From: Bacillus sp. 103mf
Lineage (GTDB): Bacteria > Bacillota > Bacilli > Bacillales > Bacillaceae_G
DNA: 64,000 bases
Assembly (NCBI RefSeq): GCF_900116295.1
Contig: NZ_FPAF01000003.1
Coordinates: 310,001-374,000, forward strand
Reading direction: 5' to 3'
Shown: piece after piece, positions 53,365 to 62,315 of the stretch
How positions within the stretch are numbered: the first letter of the stretch is position 1
Layout: each line of letters starts with the position of its first letter
Program-made: the position numbers and the translations under genes
Notes under the pieces: generated by a model
Told to the model about the DNA's origin: nothing
The model's database searches: none
What the model saw: the letters and a program-made list of their open reading frames with translations, nothing else

Positions 53365-54318
53365 TCATTTGTTTTGGTTATCTGGAGCATGAAATGAAGA
53401 TTCGCTACGATATTGACGTATATACTGTTTAAAATTCCAAGAGCTCAGAAATTTTTTAGCTGCCTGATAGCCAGAATGATAAAGCCAATCTCTTTCTTCA
53501 TCACTTAAATTAAAATTGGTACTCGTAATACTTCCAGTAGGGATTTTAATTGTGCGTGCGCTTGTTTCTGTATTGAGGTAGCGTAAATCGTGGGCTTGCA
53601 TCATTGTTTTAAATAGCCCTTTAAACATAGAAACAGGTTCTTCATAATGCACAGGTTCAGCTTGAATTTCGTCTTTCGCGAAATGAAATCCAAAGGTAGG
53701 CCAGCGAGGGATGTTTGGTGAGTCGAAAATCCATATCGGATAATTACTGAGAATGCCCCCATCAAGCATATAGCAAGGTTTATTCCACTTAGGGGTTTTC
53801 CATTTTACAGGTTGAAAAAAGAAAGGAATTGTTCCGCTCATTCTTGCTGCTTTTGCAATAGAAAATTTTTTATTTGGAAATCCATAATGCGGTAAGTCAT
53901 CAGGGAAAATTACCATGTTCCCATTGCTAATATCAGAAGCGATAATTTTTAAGCCGCTCGGGTTAGGTAAGTCACTAAAACAATAAACGCCCTTTTGAGA
54001 TAATAAATCCTCTAACCATTGTTCTATAAAATCGTTTTTATATATACCCATTTTGAACCACACATTTACTCCTTTTCCAATAAGGGGAATTTTATCTAAC
54101 CATGTTTTTGTTATGAAGTTTGTATAATCAGCACTATTTATAATTGTTCGTAGTTCTTTTCCTGTATAACCGCATGCGAGCAGTGCGGCTATAATAGCAC
54201 CGGCTGATGTACCAGCGACTCGCTCCCATTCATAACCATGTTCTTCTAATGCACAAATTGCTCCAACATGTGCAATGCCTCGAACGCCGCCGCCTTCAAA
54301 GACACCATCTATTTTCAT
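53365..54318 (-). CDS. Patatin-like phospholipase
   Basis: About 317 residues from ATG 54318 (AGAGAGGTATTTTC before it); the 20-codon N-terminal extension to 54378 overlaps the ribosome site and a terminator. GGGVRG (oxyanion hole, residues 10-14), GTSAG (nucleophile S38) and MLDGG (catalytic Asp) form the complete patatin dyad. The enzyme cleaves acyl chains from phospholipids or glycerides. No signal peptide, so cytosolic or delivered by another route. It is transcribed toward repeat R and downstream of the YjcZ gene, with a terminator between them. Confidence 0.9.
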   Translation of the reverse strand: MKIDGVFEGGGVRGIAHVGAICALEEHGYEWERVAGTSAGAIIAALLACGYTGKELRTIINSADYTNFITKTWLDKIPLIGKGVNVWFKMGIYKNDFIEQWLEDLLSQKGVYCFSDLPNPSGLKIIASDISNGNMVIFPDDLPHYGFPNKKFSIAKAARMSGTIPFFFQPVKWKTPKWNKPCYMLDGGILSNYPIWIFDSPNIPRWPTFGFHFAKDEIQAEPVHYEEPVSMFKGLFKTMMQAHDLRYLNTETSARTIKIPTGSITSTNFNLSDEERDWLYHSGYQAAKKFLSSWNFKQYIRQYRSESSFHAPDNQNK

Positions 54319-54365
54319 GAAAATACCTCTCTTCAATTCATTATTTATAAAGTTAAAGAAAATAA

Positions 54366-54393
54366 AAAAGCACGACAAATGCGTGCTTTTCTA
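54366..54393. terminator. Terminator between YjcZ and patatin genes
   Basis: AAAGCACG / CGTGCTTT stem with ACAAATG-type loop, T-runs on both sides. It ends the yjcZ-like transcript. Confidence 0.75.
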
Positions 54394-54413
54394 CAATAGT
54401 TGTTAAAGATTAC

Positions 54414-54578
54414 TTAGAAGACAAAGCCATTACAGCAGCTTGCTCCAATGATGATAAGAAGGATAAATAAAACGATTAATAAAGCAAAACCGCCAAATCC
54501 ACAACCGCCATATCCTCCACAGCCGCCATATCCTCCATAACCGTAACCAAATCCACAACCGCCATATCCATAGCCCAT
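54414..54578 (-). CDS. YjcZ-family sporulation protein
   Basis: 54 residues, too short for ordinary gene finders. The N terminus is Gly/Tyr-rich ([19 protein letters not shown], with four Cys) and is followed by a single hydrophobic helix [19 protein letters not shown]. This is the YjcZ/YhjA-type small spore-associated membrane peptide of Bacillus. GGAGGAAATAAAT precedes ATG 54578. Function unknown; expression during sporulation is known for relatives. Confidence 0.8.
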   Translation of the reverse strand: MGYGYGGCGFGYGYGGYGGCGGYGGCGFGGFALLIVLFILLIIIGASCCNGFVF

Positions 54579-54885
54579 ATTTATTTCCTCCTTAATATAA
54601 GAATTTTGAGTAAAAAAAGTGGGAATTACGAGGGTGTCTTACAAGGGATGAAAAGTTTGCATGTTTGTAGGAACACTGTATATTATGTGTTAGAAAGGCA
54701 TTCCGATTATAATGAACAAGCCCTTTTTCATAATGGGCAGTACAGGTAGAGATAAAGAAAAAAACGAAAGAAGTTTTATCATACCTAGCGAGATGACCCT
54801 CACCTCAAGCACGAAACGGTAGATGGGGGTAGTTCAATAAATTTTATGATATGATGTAGGTAATCATGTAGAAAAAGGAGTTTGT
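54579..54885. other. 307-bp gap before the DUF1963 gene
   Basis: No gene. A short segment (GACCCTCACCTCAAGC near 54794 and GATGGGGGTAGTTC near 54820) recalls an edge of the structured repeat at 30060. The ribosome site AAAAAGGAGTTTGT lies at its end. Confidence 0.3.
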
Positions 54886-55659
54886 ATGACGAAGCATATT
54901 GAAGAATTAATTGACAAGTATCAACTGAATCATATAAAAGATGAATTGTTAGCCACAGCATTTGAATGTATAAAAGTGGTACCAAAACAAGAAGAGATAT
55001 TGCCAATAGGGTGTTCAAAAATGGGAGGATCACCTGATTTGCCAGCAGAGTTGGCGTATCCAGCTTATAAAGGGCGTCCCCTTCACTTTGTTGCCCAGTT
55101 TAATTTAGCTGAAATTCAAGCTGTAGGTATAAAAAATGATTTTCCTGAAAATGGCATGTTATATTTCTTCTATTTTGCTGATGATGAGCAAGAAGACTTT
55201 TATGAAGTGTATGGAAATGCAAACATAAAAGAAAGCTGGCGTGTTTTATATTATGAAGGAGCAATCGAGGATTTACAAAACACGAATCAAATGAAAGGGC
55301 AATTTTCTCAGTGCAGAATTACATTTGAAAAAGTGCAAAAACTCCCTGAGTTGTTTATTGAAAATGAAGATGATTCAGATCGTTTCTTGCAATTGTTAGA
55401 GGAATTAATACCTGATCACTATGACAATCATCAAATTTTTGGTACACCATTTTCCGTTCAAACAGAAGTATTTGAGGAAGCACAGGAATATTTGAATGTG
55501 CATCACAGTGAGATGATATTATTATTTCAAGTAGATTCTGATGAGCAACATTTAAACATGATGTGGGGAGATATGGGAATGTTATATTTCTGTATTGCAA
55601 ATGAAGATATAAAGCAACGCCGTTTTGAAAACACTTGTTGTATTTTACAAAGTTTATAA
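54886..55659 (+). CDS. DUF1963 (YwqG-like) protein
   Basis: 257 residues. KMGGSPDLPAELAYP..KGRPLHFVAQFNLAEI is the DUF1963 hallmark (near residues 45-80), followed by GMLYFFYFADDEQE and a C-terminal IFGTPFSVQTEVFEEA, DMGMLYFCI. The family (YwqG in B. subtilis) is widespread and uncharacterised, sometimes linked with toxin-immunity islands. No signal peptide. AAGGAGTTTGT precedes ATG 54886. It stands alone. Confidence 0.85.
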   Translation: MTKHIEELIDKYQLNHIKDELLATAFECIKVVPKQEEILPIGCSKMGGSPDLPAELAYPAYKGRPLHFVAQFNLAEIQAVGIKNDFPENGMLYFFYFADDEQEDFYEVYGNANIKESWRVLYYEGAIEDLQNTNQMKGQFSQCRITFEKVQKLPELFIENEDDSDRFLQLLEELIPDHYDNHQIFGTPFSVQTEVFEEAQEYLNVHHSEMILLFQVDSDEQHLNMMWGDMGMLYFCIANEDIKQRRFENTCCILQSL

Positions 55660-55699
55660 TTTAAAGAAGTTTCGCATGTGAACGGAAATTACTTTTCCA

Positions 55700-55897
55700 T
55701 ATATACAAGCTAAAAAAACGATATAAAAACCCTCTTTTTTTAGGGGAGGACGAGAGCATCTGGCCGCGCATAGAAACGGTCAGAGCCTTTTCCTGCCACA
55801 TGCAATGTTTAAAACAAAAGGAGGAAGCGAGAGTAGGTCATGTTGTATTCTCTATAGCAGTGACTTATATGTCGGAGAATTAAAGTGGATTTATATA
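55700..55897 (+). repeat. Interspersed repeat R, copy 5 (full length)
   Basis: Starts near AAAAAACGATATAAAAACCC and runs through GAGGACGAGAGCATCTGGCC, GAAACGGTCAGAGCC, GGAGGAAGCGAGAGTAGG and GTCGGAGAATTAAAGTGG to TTTATAT. Length ~200 bp. B. cereus-group bcr repeats (possibly bcr1) look like this; the assignment is from memory. The rest of 55660-56178 shows no gene. Confidence 0.65.
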
Positions 55898-56178
55898 GTT
55901 TAGCGTTGTTTAAATTACTTCACTTACGTGTATGTAATCTTTATATCTAGCACATACATTTTTAGGTGATGTCAACGAGTTTTTGTTGTCTAGGTCCGTA
56001 TACTTAACTGGAAAAACGCGGAACTGCTACCTGTTACGCGCTTAAAGATGTGGGTTTCTTTTGGAAATACGTTAAAATATCAAAAAATGTATTTTCTTTT
56101 TTGATAGAATTAATATATGTTTATATATATTAGAAAATCATTTTTTATAATTACTTTATATTACGAGGATGTGATTAA

Positions 56179-57336
56179 ATGAAGAAATCTGTAAAATGTT
56201 TATCAACTATAGTACTTTGTTCGTCTATTATAAGTGGAACTCTTCATATGCCTTCAGTATCATATGCTGCTACAAAACAGGTAGATAGTTCTGTAAGCGA
56301 TGCAAAACTAATTGCAGCGTTTCAACAAGAGTTACAAAAGCATTTAAATAATCATGAAACAAATATTACAATTGTTTATAAGACAAAGAATTCAAACATA
56401 AAAGAAGTGTTAAATACACTGGTGCAAGCCTATAATCAAACGTTGGAAAAGGATGAATATTTAAAATATAATGTAAGTGGTACGAAATTTTCGATTCGTG
56501 GTGTACCAGGGAATTATTCATTTACAGTGAATATTTCATACCGAGAAACGAAAGAACAATCACAGTACGTGATGAAGCAAGCAAAATCAATTGTAAATTC
56601 AATAATTACAGCTGGAATGGACCAAAATGAAAAAGTAAAAGCCATTCATGACTATGTAGTGAAAAATGTTTCATATGACACATCACTACGTTCTTACACT
56701 GCATATGAAGCGTTATCAAAACATTCGGCAGTTTGTCAAGGATATGCACTATTAACCTATCAGTTATTAAAAGAAGCGGGAATTCAATCTCATATTGTAA
56801 CGGGAACTGGAAATGGGCAGTCTCATGCATGGAACCTTGTGAATGTTGAGGGGAAATGGTATCACCTCGATACGACATTCGATGATCCCGTTCCGGATAA
56901 ACAAGGCCGTGTTACGTACTCTTATTTTAACTTGTCCGATGAGCAAATGAGTAAAGATCACCAGTGGGATCGTAGTAAATATCCAGCTGCAAATACAAGT
57001 TATTATAATGAGTTAACAAATAAAATTAAAGCAGGAAATAAGAAAGCTCCTATTTATCAACAAATCTTAAAAGATACAAATCTTGTTTATTTAGCGGCAG
57101 AATTTGGAGCTGAAAACTATAACCAGTTAAAACAAAAATTACAGCAAAAATTTACAACGAAACAAGAAAAGGTAGAATTTCGTTACCATCAAACAATCGA
57201 TAACACGATGAACGATGTTAAAAAAGTACTGAATGAAGTTGCTTGGCCAAAAGGAGCAAAGCGAGTGTCATATCAGGTAGCTCCTTACCAAGCGCAAAGT
57301 GGATATTCATTGTTAACAATTACATTTTCATATTAA
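56179..57336 (+). CDS. Secreted transglutaminase-like protein
   Basis: 385 residues. Signal peptide about 1-30 (STIVLCSSIISGTLHMPSVS). A transglutaminase/protease-like core (about 150-235) contains AICDYV-type KAIHDYVVKNVSYD, then SAVCQGYALLTYQLL (catalytic Cys), QSHAWNLVNVEGKWYHLDTTFDDP (His and Asp). The complete triad suggests an active peptidase or amidase acting on cell-wall or extracellular peptides. No sortase or lipobox. Unknown physiological substrate. GAGGATGTGATTAA precedes ATG 56179; the stop lies in a shared terminator. Confidence 0.88.
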   Translation: MKKSVKCLSTIVLCSSIISGTLHMPSVSYAATKQVDSSVSDAKLIAAFQQELQKHLNNHETNITIVYKTKNSNIKEVLNTLVQAYNQTLEKDEYLKYNVSGTKFSIRGVPGNYSFTVNISYRETKEQSQYVMKQAKSIVNSIITAGMDQNEKVKAIHDYVVKNVSYDTSLRSYTAYEALSKHSAVCQGYALLTYQLLKEAGIQSHIVTGTGNGQSHAWNLVNVEGKWYHLDTTFDDPVPDKQGRVTYSYFNLSDEQMSKDHQWDRSKYPAANTSYYNELTNKIKAGNKKAPIYQQILKDTNLVYLAAEFGAENYNQLKQKLQQKFTTKQEKVEFRYHQTIDNTMNDVKKVLNEVAWPKGAKRVSYQVAPYQAQSGYSLLTITFSY

Positions 57337-57382
57337 TAACAAACAGGAGCATCTTTATGAAGATGCTCCTGTTTGTTATTAA
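57333..57382. terminator. Bidirectional terminator containing both stop codons
   Basis: TTAATAACAAACAGGAGCAT (57333 on) pairs perfectly over 23 bp with its complement ending at 57382, with a 4-base TATG loop. The stop of the transglutaminase gene (57334-57336) and that of the ArsR gene (57379-57381) are both in the stem. Confidence 0.92.
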
Positions 57383-57687
57383 TAAGGTTCTGTCGCTTGT
57401 AAAATAGCGTCTAATAATCCTGGGAATCTCTTGTTTAAATCTTCTGTCCTAATGGAGATGAAACGCTGTGTTCCTTCGATTCTCGTATACATAACACCGG
57501 ACTCTCGTAATACTTTAAAATGATGCGAGAGTGTAGATTTTGCTATCGGGATGTTTAAAGCGCCGCAAGACTGTTCACCGCATGTCAGTAAGTCGTTTAC
57601 AATCTTTAACCGGATTTGATCGCTAAGTGCATATAATACAGAGGAGAGTTGAATTTCCTCATGATTTGGATGGTATAGAGTTCGCAT
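57379..57687 (-). CDS. ArsR-family regulator
   Basis: 102 residues with a single winged helix: ALSDQIRLKIVNDLLTCGEQ, KSTLSHHFKVLRESGVMYTR (recognition helix) and IEGTQRFISIR. The CG-x-x-SC arrangement (CGEQSCGAL) gives two Cys near the HTH but no classical metal-site motif. It is divergent from an aldo/keto reductase; the intergenic DNA carries a perfect inverted repeat, so it likely represses that gene. Inducer unknown. Confidence 0.88.
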   Translation of the reverse strand: MRTLYHPNHEEIQLSSVLYALSDQIRLKIVNDLLTCGEQSCGALNIPIAKSTLSHHFKVLRESGVMYTRIEGTQRFISIRTEDLNKRFPGLLDAILQATEPY

Positions 57688-57749
57688 TTTTCCACCTGCT
57701 TTTCGTAACGTATTTTATTTTCTATTTGCACTATAACATATATCATGAT

Positions 57750-57789
57750 ATATTTCTATTGTTCGAATATATTAGAACAATAGAAATAT
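57750..57789. promoter_or_regulatory. Inverted repeat operator between ArsR and aldo/keto reductase genes
   Basis: ATATTTCTATTGTTC (57750-57764) and GAACAATAGAAATAT (57775-57789), 15-bp perfect arms with a 10-base spacer. It lies just before the ribosome site of the reductase and near the -10 region of the divergent gene. An ArsR-type operator is the likely function. Confidence 0.75.
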
Positions 57790-57804
57790 AAAGGGGATAG
57801 AAAA

Positions 57805-58743
57805 ATGAAATTAGTAACTTTACAGAAGGCAAAATTGGAAGTTTCACAAATTGGTTTTGGAACAAATGCAGTTGGTGGCTATAATTTATTCTCAAATATT
57901 GATGAGGCAGAAGGAACGAAAATGATAGAAGAAGCTTTATATCAAGGAGTTACTTTTTTTGATACAGCAGACGTATATGGATTTGGACGTTCAGAAGAGT
58001 TGTTAGGAGAGGTATTACGAAGGAAACGAAAAGATATTACACTTGCTACGAAAGGTGGGGTTCAAAAGTTATTAGGAGCTACTACTCGTATAAACAATAA
58101 ACCTAGTTACATAAGAACAGCTGTAGAAAATAGTTTGCAACGATTACAGACAGATTATATAGATTTATATTATTTACACTTTTCAGATCCAGGAATTCCA
58201 TTTTCAGAGTCAGTGGGGGAACTAGTACGTTTAAAAGAAGAAGGAAAGATACGAGCGATTGGTATTTCAAATGTCAATATTAAGCAGTTAAAAGAAGCGA
58301 ATCAGCATAGGGATATTGCTGTTTTACAATCACCATATAACATGTTGGATCGGACTGCGGAAAAAGAATTAATTCCGTATTGTATTGAACAAAATATTTC
58401 ATTTATTCCATATGGACCTCTTGCTTTTGGAATTTTAGGTGGTAAATATCCGAAAAATTTGCGATTGAGTGAGGGAGACTGGAGAAGAAGTGTTTCTTTA
58501 TTTGAAGAGGATGTATATAAGAAGAATTTTGTGAAAGTAGAAAAACTAAAGAAATTTGCAACGGAAAGAAATACGACTATGCCGAATTTAGCGTTAGCTT
58601 GGTTACTTGCACAAGACGGAATTGATGTTGTTATTCCAGGAGGAAAACGTGTAGAACAAATAAGAGAAAATGTAAAAGTAAATCGAGTTACTTTACTCAA
58701 GAGTGATTTGCAAACGATTCAATCTATTTTAGAAGAGGAATAA
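57805..58743 (+). CDS. Aldo/keto reductase
   Basis: 312 residues, (beta/alpha)8 NADPH-dependent reductase. FFDTADVYGFGRSE holds the active-site Asp and Tyr, LATKGG the Lys, and YLHFSDP the His; the tetrad is complete. Cofactor motifs IPGGKRVEQIRENV and GISNVN are present. It reduces aldehydes or ketones; substrate not specified. Likely controlled by the divergent ArsR protein through the palindrome at 57750. AAAGGGGATAGAAAA precedes ATG 57805. Confidence 0.9.
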   Translation: MKLVTLQKAKLEVSQIGFGTNAVGGYNLFSNIDEAEGTKMIEEALYQGVTFFDTADVYGFGRSEELLGEVLRRKRKDITLATKGGVQKLLGATTRINNKPSYIRTAVENSLQRLQTDYIDLYYLHFSDPGIPFSESVGELVRLKEEGKIRAIGISNVNIKQLKEANQHRDIAVLQSPYNMLDRTAEKELIPYCIEQNISFIPYGPLAFGILGGKYPKNLRLSEGDWRRSVSLFEEDVYKKNFVKVEKLKKFATERNTTMPNLALAWLLAQDGIDVVIPGGKRVEQIRENVKVNRVTLLKSDLQTIQSILEEE

Positions 58744-58777
58744 GATAAAAGTTGCATGTGTTGCATTTATCTATAAA

Positions 58778-58976
58778 TATATATAAGTTAAAAAACGACA
58801 TAAAAACCCCTTTCTTTTTATGGGAGAACAATAGTATCTGGTCGTGCATAGAAGCGGTCAGGACCTTTTCCTGACACATGTAAGGTTTAAAACTAAGTGA
58901 GCAAGCGAATACAGGGCATGTTGTATTCTACATAGCATAGACTTATATGTTGAAAAATTAAAATGGGTTTATATAG
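58778..58976 (+). repeat. Interspersed repeat R, copy 6 (full length)
   Basis: AAAAAACGACATAAAAACCCC (from 58790) to GGGTTTATATAG, matching copy 5 throughout with changes (GAACAATAGTATCTGGTCG for GACGAGAGCATCTGGCCG). It ends only a few bases before the ribosome site of the MFS gene. Confidence 0.65.
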
Positions 58977-58987
58977 AAAGGGTGTTT

Positions 58988-60175
58988 ATGGTGAAGAAAA
59001 CGATGCTTTTATTTTTTATGATCATGTTTATGATAGGAACAGATACATTTTTAATTTCACCCCTCTTACCGACATTGCAAGAGTTATATAATGTTTCTAC
59101 GGAAATATCAGGTTGGATGGTAAGTGCATACGCATTAGGGTATGCTCTATTTGCATTAATTGCTGGTCCTATTTCTGATGGTCTAGATAGAAAGCGGGTT
59201 ATAATAGGTGGAATGATATTTTTTTCAATTAGTACGTTTTTATGTGGTATAGCTCCTACTTTTTGGTGGATGATTACCTTTCGTTTTTTAGCTGGTGTTA
59301 GCGCAGCATTTGTATCACCGCAAGTATGGGCGTCTATCCCGCTCCTTGTATCACCTCAGCATATTATGAAATGTATAGGAATTGTTACAGCTGGATTATC
59401 TTTGTCACAAATGTTTGGATTACCTATCGGAGCTTACCTTGCATCTGTGCATTACTCTACTCCGTTTTTTGTAATTGGAATTTGTTCTGCTATATTGGGG
59501 ATACTCATATATTTTACGCTGCCTCATTTACGACCGCTACAACAAGAATCTCAAAAACAAACAGTTTTTAGTCGTTATAACCAGTTATTACATATATCAA
59601 AAACAGTACCGTCATTTTTTGCTTATTTCTTATTTCAAACGGGTAACTTTGCAGCTTTTTCATTTTTAGGAAAATGGTTATCAGATCAATTTCAATTAGA
59701 AGTAAATGAAATTGGAAGCGCCATGCTTATATTAGGGTTTGGGAATTTAACAGGCAATTTGTTTGGCATTAAACTTGTCAATAAGTTTGGTAAGACCCGC
59801 TCGTTATATGGGGGAATAATTGCGCTTGTTGTTTTGTATTTGATATTGCCTCAATTAAAATATGTGTTATTTATAGAGGTATTTTTCTTTATTATATTTT
59901 TTATAACAGGTATTTTGTTTACTATTATGATGAGTGCATTACAAACATTATCACAGACAGCAAGAGGTACTATTGCCGCGCTGGCTAATTCATCAATGTA
60001 TATTGGGCAAATGATTGGAGCAGCTTTAGCAGGTTTTTTATATGTTATATTTCATAATTTTTCTGCTATCGGGATGTTTACAGCTAGCATGTATATCTTT
60101 TCTCTATTCACGTTTAAACGAGCTGGAATTATAAAAAATATAGAATCTGAAACAAAACAAAAAATAGTTTCATAA
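58988..60175 (+). CDS. MFS transporter
   Basis: About 395 residues with 12 predicted membrane helices. MIGTDTFLISPLLPTLQELY in helix 1, AGPISDGLDRKRVIIGG (motif A in loop 2-3) and FRFLAGVSAAFVSPQ (helix 4/5) support the DHA1-type MFS drug-export family. Start ATG 58988 after AGAAAGGGTGTTT; a GTG at 58982 overlaps the ribosome site. The 5' untranslated region is essentially a copy of repeat R, so its transcription may depend on sequence provided by the repeat. No dedicated regulator nearby. Confidence 0.87.
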   Translation: MVKKTMLLFFMIMFMIGTDTFLISPLLPTLQELYNVSTEISGWMVSAYALGYALFALIAGPISDGLDRKRVIIGGMIFFSISTFLCGIAPTFWWMITFRFLAGVSAAFVSPQVWASIPLLVSPQHIMKCIGIVTAGLSLSQMFGLPIGAYLASVHYSTPFFVIGICSAILGILIYFTLPHLRPLQQESQKQTVFSRYNQLLHISKTVPSFFAYFLFQTGNFAAFSFLGKWLSDQFQLEVNEIGSAMLILGFGNLTGNLFGIKLVNKFGKTRSLYGGIIALVVLYLILPQLKYVLFIEVFFFIIFFITGILFTIMMSALQTLSQTARGTIAALANSSMYIGQMIGAALAGFLYVIFHNFSAIGMFTASMYIFSLFTFKRAGIIKNIESETKQKIVS

Positions 60176-60239
60176 TGTATATAAAAAACATACATACACT
60201 ATGTAAACTGAAAGGAAAAAGCACTGGTTCATGTACATA

Positions 60240-60464
60240 CTAAAACAGTGCTTTTCGTTTTGGATGGATTGTTGCAGCATTTTCATCTTTAATGCCGGCT
60301 TCTTTAATAATACGTTGCTTTGCTTTATCTAACAAATCGTTTACTGTTTCGCCAAAATAGTTTGCTTCTCGCTTTGTGCGGGCTTCTCGTAAACATTTGT
60401 AGTTTTCTATCAGCTCCTCTTTTTCAGGGTCTGTTAAGAAATCTTCTATTTTTTTGCTTGCCAT
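60240..60464 (-). CDS. Small hypothetical protein
   Basis: 74 residues from ATG 60464 (AGAGAGGGTGTTTCGT before it). Very charged, helical (MASKKIEDFLTDPEKEELIE ... RTKREANYFGETVNDLLDKAKQRI) with no membrane segment or known motif. I do not recognise the family. The 36-base tail IHPKRKALF is basic. It lies 76 bases downstream of a DUF4257 gene on the same strand, possibly co-transcribed. Confidence 0.6.
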   Translation of the reverse strand: MASKKIEDFLTDPEKEELIENYKCLREARTKREANYFGETVNDLLDKAKQRIIKEAGIKDENAATIHPKRKALF

Positions 60465-60549
60465 ACGAAACACCCTCTCTTCTGACAGACGCTTTCATTC
60501 AGCATTTTTATTTTTCATTATATCAGTAAATTGCAAATTGTAGTACATA

Positions 60550-60897
60550 TTAACGCCTTAATAATTTGTCAATTTCTTGTATTTTTTCATTTGCTTTATT
60601 CATCTGTGTATTCTTTGCTTGTTCTCCTCCAAGCGCTTGATGGAGTAAAAATGTTTGGCCAGAAATAGCAGTAACGATTGCAACTTTAATGATTTCTTTT
60701 ATAGTTGTCGCATCAAATAAAACAAGGCCAAGTAGGGCAGCGAGGCTGCCAGTGATGATATCAGCTAAAAAGCCAAGATGGAAAAATGTTTTTAATCGGC
60801 GTGGAAGCAATAATTTGCCTTGATGATTGATAAGATGGGCAACAAAACCGGTAATTCCACCAACGAGAAGAGCAGTTAGCCACGAATACATATCCAT
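60550..60897 (-). CDS. DUF4257 family membrane protein
   Basis: 115 residues from ATG 60897 (AAAAGGAGTGGGTTTG before it). Three hydrophobic segments in the first ~85 residues: WLTALLVGGITGFVAHLI, FLADIITGSLAALLGLVLF and VAIVTAISGQTFLLHQAL, then a polar coiled tail (KANEKIQEIDKLLRR). The pattern fits DUF4257, common in the B. cereus group. Function unknown; membrane topology suggests a holin- or transport-accessory-like protein, but that is a guess. Confidence 0.75.
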   Translation of the reverse strand: MDMYSWLTALLVGGITGFVAHLINHQGKLLLPRRLKTFFHLGFLADIITGSLAALLGLVLFDATTIKEIIKVAIVTAISGQTFLLHQALGGEQAKNTQMNKANEKIQEIDKLLRR

Positions 60898-61093
60898 CAA
60901 ACCCACTCCTTTTAGTAAATATCATTCTGTTTTTGGCGCATTTACTCCTTTTTAAATTTTATGTGTATAGATTGAGAAAGTTTGTTTTTGTTATATATGC
61001 TTTTTAGTCTGATAATTCTGTTATATATAGTGGATATTTTATTTGAAATTTCATATAATATAATTAAATCTAATAAGAACGGAGTGATGTATT

Positions 61094-61159
61094 ATGTCGA
61101 TTGTTTATAAAATTTACACGGTTAATACAAATAAGGAAGGAACGGACGAAACTTTATAA
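61094..61159 (+). CDS. Short ORF upstream of the RsgA paralogue
   Basis: 21 residues (MSIVYKIYTVNTNKEGTDETL) with GGAGTGATGTATT before ATG 61094. It ends 48 bases before the RsgA start. It could be a small protein or a leader; similarity to anything else is not evident. Confidence 0.35.
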   Translation: MSIVYKIYTVNTNKEGTDETL

Positions 61160-61207
61160 AGAATCGTTATATCCTTCCCCATTAAACATTTTAGGGAGGA
61201 TTCGAGA

Positions 61208-62260
61208 TTGAATCGTAATTATTTAGTAGAATTTGGATGGGATATGCATTTTGAAGAGCAATTATCGAAGCAATATGAAGTAGGGCGTGTTCTGTTAGAG
61301 CATAAACATATGTATCGGATTATATGCGAAGATGGTGAATATGTAGCTGAATTAACAGGGAAATTTCGTTATGAGGCAATTGAGAAAGGTGATTATCCTG
61401 CAGTAGGAGATTGGGTAGGCGTAACAAAATTGCCAGAAGAAAAGAAAGCAATTATTCACACTGTGCTTACAAGAAAAAGTTCTTTTTCTAGAAAAGTAGC
61501 TGGAGAGAAAACAGTGGAACAAATTGTTGCAGCAAATGTGGATTATCTCTTTTTAGTTAATGCTTTAAATACAGATTTTAATGTAAGGCGAATTGAGCGT
61601 TATTTATTGTTAGCATATGAGAGCGGAGCGATGCCTGTCGTTATTTTAACAAAGAGTGATTTATGTACAAATATAGAGCAAAAAATAATGGAAACAGAGA
61701 CGATTGCAATTGGAGTGCCTATTTTTGCAGTTGATAGTTTGCATCAAACAGGCATAGATCGATTGCAACAATTTTTACAACCAGGAAAAACGATTGCGCT
61801 TATTGGCTCTTCGGGAGCAGGGAAATCCACGTTACTGAATGCTTTAATGGGAAATGAAGTGGCCAAAACAGGTGGAATTCGTGAGAGCGATAGTAAAGGA
61901 AAGCATACGACAACACATCGAGAATTGTTCCAATTACCAACTGGTGCACTTGTTATTGATACACCGGGAATGAGAGAACTTCAGCTTTGGGAAGGAAGCG
62001 GTGCCATGCACGCAACTTTTTCTGATATTGAAGAAGCTGCTCAAAAATGTCGCTTCCGAGATTGTCAACATGAAAATGAGCCTGGTTGTGCAATTCGTGC
62101 TGCGATTGATGAGGGAACATTGGAGGAAGCTCGATTGTTCAATTATAAAAAACTACAAAAAGAAATTGCTTATGCGATGAGAAAGCAAGATGCTCTTTTA
62201 GCCCGTGCAGAGCGTAATAAATGGAAAAGTGTCACAAAACAAATGAGACAGAAAAAATAA
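61208..62260 (+). CDS. Ribosome small-subunit GTPase RsgA-like (YjeQ/EngC), second copy type
   Basis: 350 residues, circularly permuted GTPase. An N-terminal OB-fold (VLLEHKHMYRIICEDGEYVAEL) is followed by G4 VVILTKSDL, then the P-loop GSSGAGKST and G3 DTPGMREL, in permuted order. The C-terminal zinc site is CRFRDCQHENEPGC. TTG 61208 follows AGGGAGGATTCGAGA. The housekeeping RsgA of Bacillus (293 residues, next to prkC) has a shorter form; this one is ~50 residues longer, so it is probably a paralogue with a related ribosome-assembly role. Confidence 0.87.
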   Translation: MNRNYLVEFGWDMHFEEQLSKQYEVGRVLLEHKHMYRIICEDGEYVAELTGKFRYEAIEKGDYPAVGDWVGVTKLPEEKKAIIHTVLTRKSSFSRKVAGEKTVEQIVAANVDYLFLVNALNTDFNVRRIERYLLLAYESGAMPVVILTKSDLCTNIEQKIMETETIAIGVPIFAVDSLHQTGIDRLQQFLQPGKTIALIGSSGAGKSTLLNALMGNEVAKTGGIRESDSKGKHTTTHRELFQLPTGALVIDTPGMRELQLWEGSGAMHATFSDIEEAAQKCRFRDCQHENEPGCAIRAAIDEGTLEEARLFNYKKLQKEIAYAMRKQDALLARAERNKWKSVTKQMRQKK

Positions 62261-62315
62261 AAAAACTCCAAAGGCGTAGTTACAAGTGTTAATTGAGAGA
62301 TTTAAAGTATAATAA

